A stretch of 64,000 nt of DNA from DATDIC01 sp963777625. GTDB lineage: Bacteria; Pseudomonadota; Alphaproteobacteria; Acetobacterales; Acetobacteraceae. The stretch covers positions 62,001 through 126,000 of the forward strand of contig CAVZRO010000003.1 of NCBI GenBank assembly GCA_963777625.1. The letters run 5' to 3'. Positions within the stretch are counted from its first letter, which is position 1; each line of letters opens with the position of its first letter. Both the position numbers and the translations under genes were made by a program. The notes under the pieces are model-generated. The model was not told the origin of the DNA and ran no database searches. It saw only the letters and a program-made list of their open reading frames with translations. Positions 61,212 to 64,000 of this stretch are shown here, in pieces.

Positions 61212-63907
61212 ATGCCGGACGTCGTCGTCGTCGAATCCCCCGCCAAGGCGAAAACCATCAATCGCTATCTCGGTGACCGGTTCACCGTGCTGGCGAGCTT
61301 CGGGCACGTGCGCGACCTGCCGCCCAAGGATGGCTCAGTGCGGCCGGAGCAGGACTTCGCCATGGACTGGGAGTCGGACGCGCGCGGCGAACGCCAGGTC
61401 GGCGCCATCGCCAAGGCGCTGAAGGGCGCCCGGACCTTATATCTCGCCACCGACCCGGACCGCGAGGGGGAGGCGATCTCGTGGCATGTGCGCAACATGC
61501 TGGACGAGAAGCACGCGCTGAAGGGCGTCGATGTCCGGCGGATTACCTTCAACGAGATCACCCGCAGCGCCATACGCGCTGCCATCGCCGCCCCGCGCGA
61601 CCTCGACCAGCCGCTGATCGAGGCCTACCTCGCCCGCCGGGCATTGGACTACCTGGTGGGCTTCACGCTGTCCCCCGTGCTGTGGCGCAAGCTGCCGGGC
61701 AGCCGCAGCGCCGGGCGGGTGCAGTCGGTCGCGCTGCGCCTGATCTGCGAGCGCGAAGCCGAGATCGAGGTCTTCCGCCCGCGCGAGGTACCTGGACCGT
61801 GGAGGTCGAGTTCACCACCCCGGGGGGTGCGACGTTCACCGCGCGGCTGACCTGGCTGGATGGGAAGAAGCTCGACCAGTTCGATCTGCCGAACGAGGCG
61901 GCTGCGCTGCGGGCGACGCAGCGGCTGGAGGCCGGGCAGTTCCACGTCGAATCCGTGGAGCGCAAGCGGGTCCGGCGCAACCCACCGCCACCCTTCACCA
62001 CCTCCACCTTGCAGCAGGAGGCATCGCGCAAGCTGGGGTTCGGCGCCCAGCAGACCATGCGGCTGGCGCAGCAGCTCTATGAGGGCATCGACCTGGAGGG
62101 CGAGAGCGTCGGCCTGATCACCTATATGCGGACCGATGGCGTGCAGATGGCGCGCGAGGCGGTGTTCGCCATCCGCGACCATGTGAAGGCAGTCAACGGG
62201 CCGGATTATCTGCCGGCCGCGCCGCGCGAGTACACCAGCAAGGCGAAGAACGCGCAGGAGGCGCACGAGGCGATCCGCCCCACCGACGTGGACCGCACGC
62301 CGGACAGCGTGGCGCGATTCCTGAACCCCGATCAGCGGCGGCTCTATGAGCTGGTGTGGAAGCGGGCCGTGGCGTCGCAGATGCAGTCGGCCGAGCTGGA
62401 CCAGGTGACCGTGGATGTGACCGACGGGAAGGGGCAGCGGCTGCGCGCCACCGGTTCGATCGTGGCGTTCGACGGGTTCCTGAAGCTGTACCGCGAAGAT
62501 CAGGACGACATCGCGGAAGAAGAAGAGGGCCGCATGCTGCCGCCGATGGTGGCACGCGATCCGCTGGATCGCGGGCCGGTGAACCCGCTGCAGCACTTCA
62601 CCCAGCCGCCGCCCCGCTATTCCGAGGCGAGCCTGGTCAAGAAGATGGAAGAGCTGGGGATCGGCCGGCCGTCGACCTACGCCTCCATCCTGTCGGTGCT
62701 GCAAGACCGCAAGTATGTGCGGCTGGAGAAGCGGCGCTTCATCCCGGAAGATCGCGGCCGCCTGGTGACCGCGTTTCTGGTCAGCTTCTTCGAACACTAT
62801 GTGGAGACCGGCTTCACCGCGCAGATGGAGGAGAAGCTCGACGATATCGCCGGGGGGCAAGCGAGCTGGCGGGCGGTGATGCACGCCTTCTGGGATGAGT
62901 TCTCCAAGGCTGTCGAGCAGACCAGGGATCTGAAGATCAGCGACGTGATCAACGCGCTGGACGAGGAGTTGGGGCCGCATTTCTTCCCCCCGCGCGAGGA
63001 TGGCTCGGACCCGCGCGTGTGTCCCGCCTGCGGCAATGGACGGCTCGGGCTGAAGCTGGGGCGCTACGGTAGTTTTATCGGCTGCTCGAACTATCCGGCG
63101 TGCCAGTATACCCGCCGGCTGGCGATCGAGACCGGCGGCGATCAGGGTGAGACGCTGAAAGAGGGTATGCGGGTGCTGGGCCCGCACCCCGAGACCGGCG
63201 AGGCCATCACCGTGCGGCGCGGGCCATACGGGCTGTACGTGCAGCAGGGCGAGGCGAGCGAGGACAAGAAGGCGCCTAAGCCACGGCGCACATCGTTGCC
63301 GCGCGGGTTGGACGGCGAGCAGATCACGCTGGAGCAGGCGATCGCTCTGCTGAATCTGCCGCGGGTGATCGGCGTGCATCCGGAGACGAAGGAAACCATC
63401 CAGGCCGGGATCGGGCGGTTCGGGCCGTTCGTGCGCATGGGCGCGATCTACGGGTCGCTGGACCGCGACGACGATGTGCTTTCTATTGGAATCAACCGGG
63501 CGGTGGATCTGGTAGCCCGGAAGATGGCCAGCATCCGCACGCTGGGAATGCACCCGACCGACCAGCAGCCCGTGGCGGTGCGCAAAGGGCGGTTCGGGCC
63601 GTTCGTGCAGCACGGCAACCAGGTGGCCAACGTCCCGCGTGGGACGGCGATGGACGACGTTACGCTACAGGAGGCGCTGAGCCTGCTGGCGGAGAAGGGC
63701 AAGACACTGAAGCCGCGTGGCGCGGCAGGGCGAAAGCAGGCCCGCGGCAAGCGGGCGAGTGGTGAGGCCGCGGGGACTGCGGCTGCGGCGGGCAGGGGCG
63801 CCACCGGACGGAAGGCTCCGGCGAAGCAGCCGGCGAAGGCGAAAGCAAAAGCCAAGGGCACGCCGCAGCGGCGTCGCGCTGCGGGTCGGAAACAGGCGGC
63901 GGAGTAA
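61212..63907 (+). pseudogene. topA: DNA topoisomerase I, frameshift in the 5' third
   Basis: About 897 aa if repaired. Toprim domain: DVVVVESPAKAKTINRYLG and YLATDPDREGEAISWHV. The frame breaks at 61787-61792, where GAG-GTACC-TGG stands in place of GAG-TAC-TGG (REYWTVEVEF). The second frame carries the active-site Tyr in GLITYMRTDGVQ, a zinc ribbon (CPACGNGRLGLKLG..CSNYPACQY), repeated C-terminal domains and a Lys/Ala-rich tail. TopA is essential in most bacteria and everything else is conserved, so I regard the two-base excess as a probable sequence error. Confidence 0.88.
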
Positions 63908-63958
63908 TCGCCCGCGACCATTCCTTCGCTTCCGATCTCGCAGCGGCGGGAGAAACAG

Positions 63959-64000
63959 GTGACAGACGCAAAACGTGCCGTCCTGATCGGCCTTATCGGC
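63959..64000 (+). CDS. Start of an unidentified gene (partial)
   Basis: GTG at 63959 follows GGGAGAAACAG and opens a frame (V-T-D-A-K-R-A-V-L-I-G-L-I-G) that continues past the right edge. Only 14 residues are visible, too few to name; the run of hydrophobic residues could begin a membrane segment. It lies 51 bp after the topA stop on the same strand. Confidence 0.35.
   Translation, partial: MTDAKRAVLIGLIG

Overview
The window is 64 kb of dense, GC-rich chromosomal DNA from an alphaproteobacterium, most likely an acetic-acid-bacterium relative (Acetobacteraceae/Rhodospirillales). That placement is inferred from base composition, gene content and the plsY-dprA-topA order, not from a marker gene. 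I see no rRNA, tRNA, CRISPR array, prophage or intact insertion sequence.

Left part (1-16 kb). A sulfonate/nitrate-type ABC importer is followed by a threonine-synthase-like enzyme, a broken catalase, beta-phosphoglucomutase converging on a GH65 disaccharide phosphorylase, and a Tat-exported FMN alpha-hydroxy-acid oxidase. Next come a degraded IS5-type transposase tail, an APC permease with a SelA-like PLP enzyme and an agmatinase-family ureohydrolase, then GluQ-RS, an esterase, an HNH nuclease with a tiny lipoprotein, and a beta-lactamase-fold esterase.

Catabolic part (16-23 kb). A lactate-permease-family transporter precedes a tight run of DUF3237, a 3-hydroxyisobutyrate-dehydrogenase-family enzyme, an acyl-CoA synthetase, a DsbA-family isomerase and a DapA-family aldolase/lyase.

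Phosphonate part (23-32 kb). A C-P lyase locus reads phnGHIJKLM plus a 2H-phosphoesterase (DUF1045) on the minus strand, meeting phnN on the plus strand. phnF and a second phnM-like gene diverge from it, with a perfect palindrome TGTCTAGACA between phnG and phnF. No phosphonate importer (phnCDE) and no phnP lies in the window.

Middle (32-48 kb). GST, an MFS exporter, Dps, a ligA-ligB-hpaB ring-cleavage operon, a coupled metallo-beta-lactamase/spermidine synthase pair, creatininase, ketopantoate reductase, nitronate monooxygenase, a SppA-type protease, a flavin amine oxidase, and a peptide-type ABC importer (binding protein plus two permeases, no ATPases).

Right part (48-64 kb), mostly housekeeping: trpS, murJ, an AbrB/VapC pair, gpsA, rlmJ, the phosphate operon pstSCAB-phoU-phoB, a Uma2-family gene, plsY, dprA and topA.

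A striking property is the number of small indels that break otherwise intact genes: kat, a small membrane-protein gene, HNH, DUF3237 (twice), the acyl-CoA synthetase, DUF1045, the amine oxidase, a dppB-like permease, pstC and topA. All can be read as insertions of one or two bases except the small membrane-protein gene, which needs a compensating pair. Because topA is essential, many are probably sequence errors rather than real pseudogenes. Several sit in the same context, GTACCTG.
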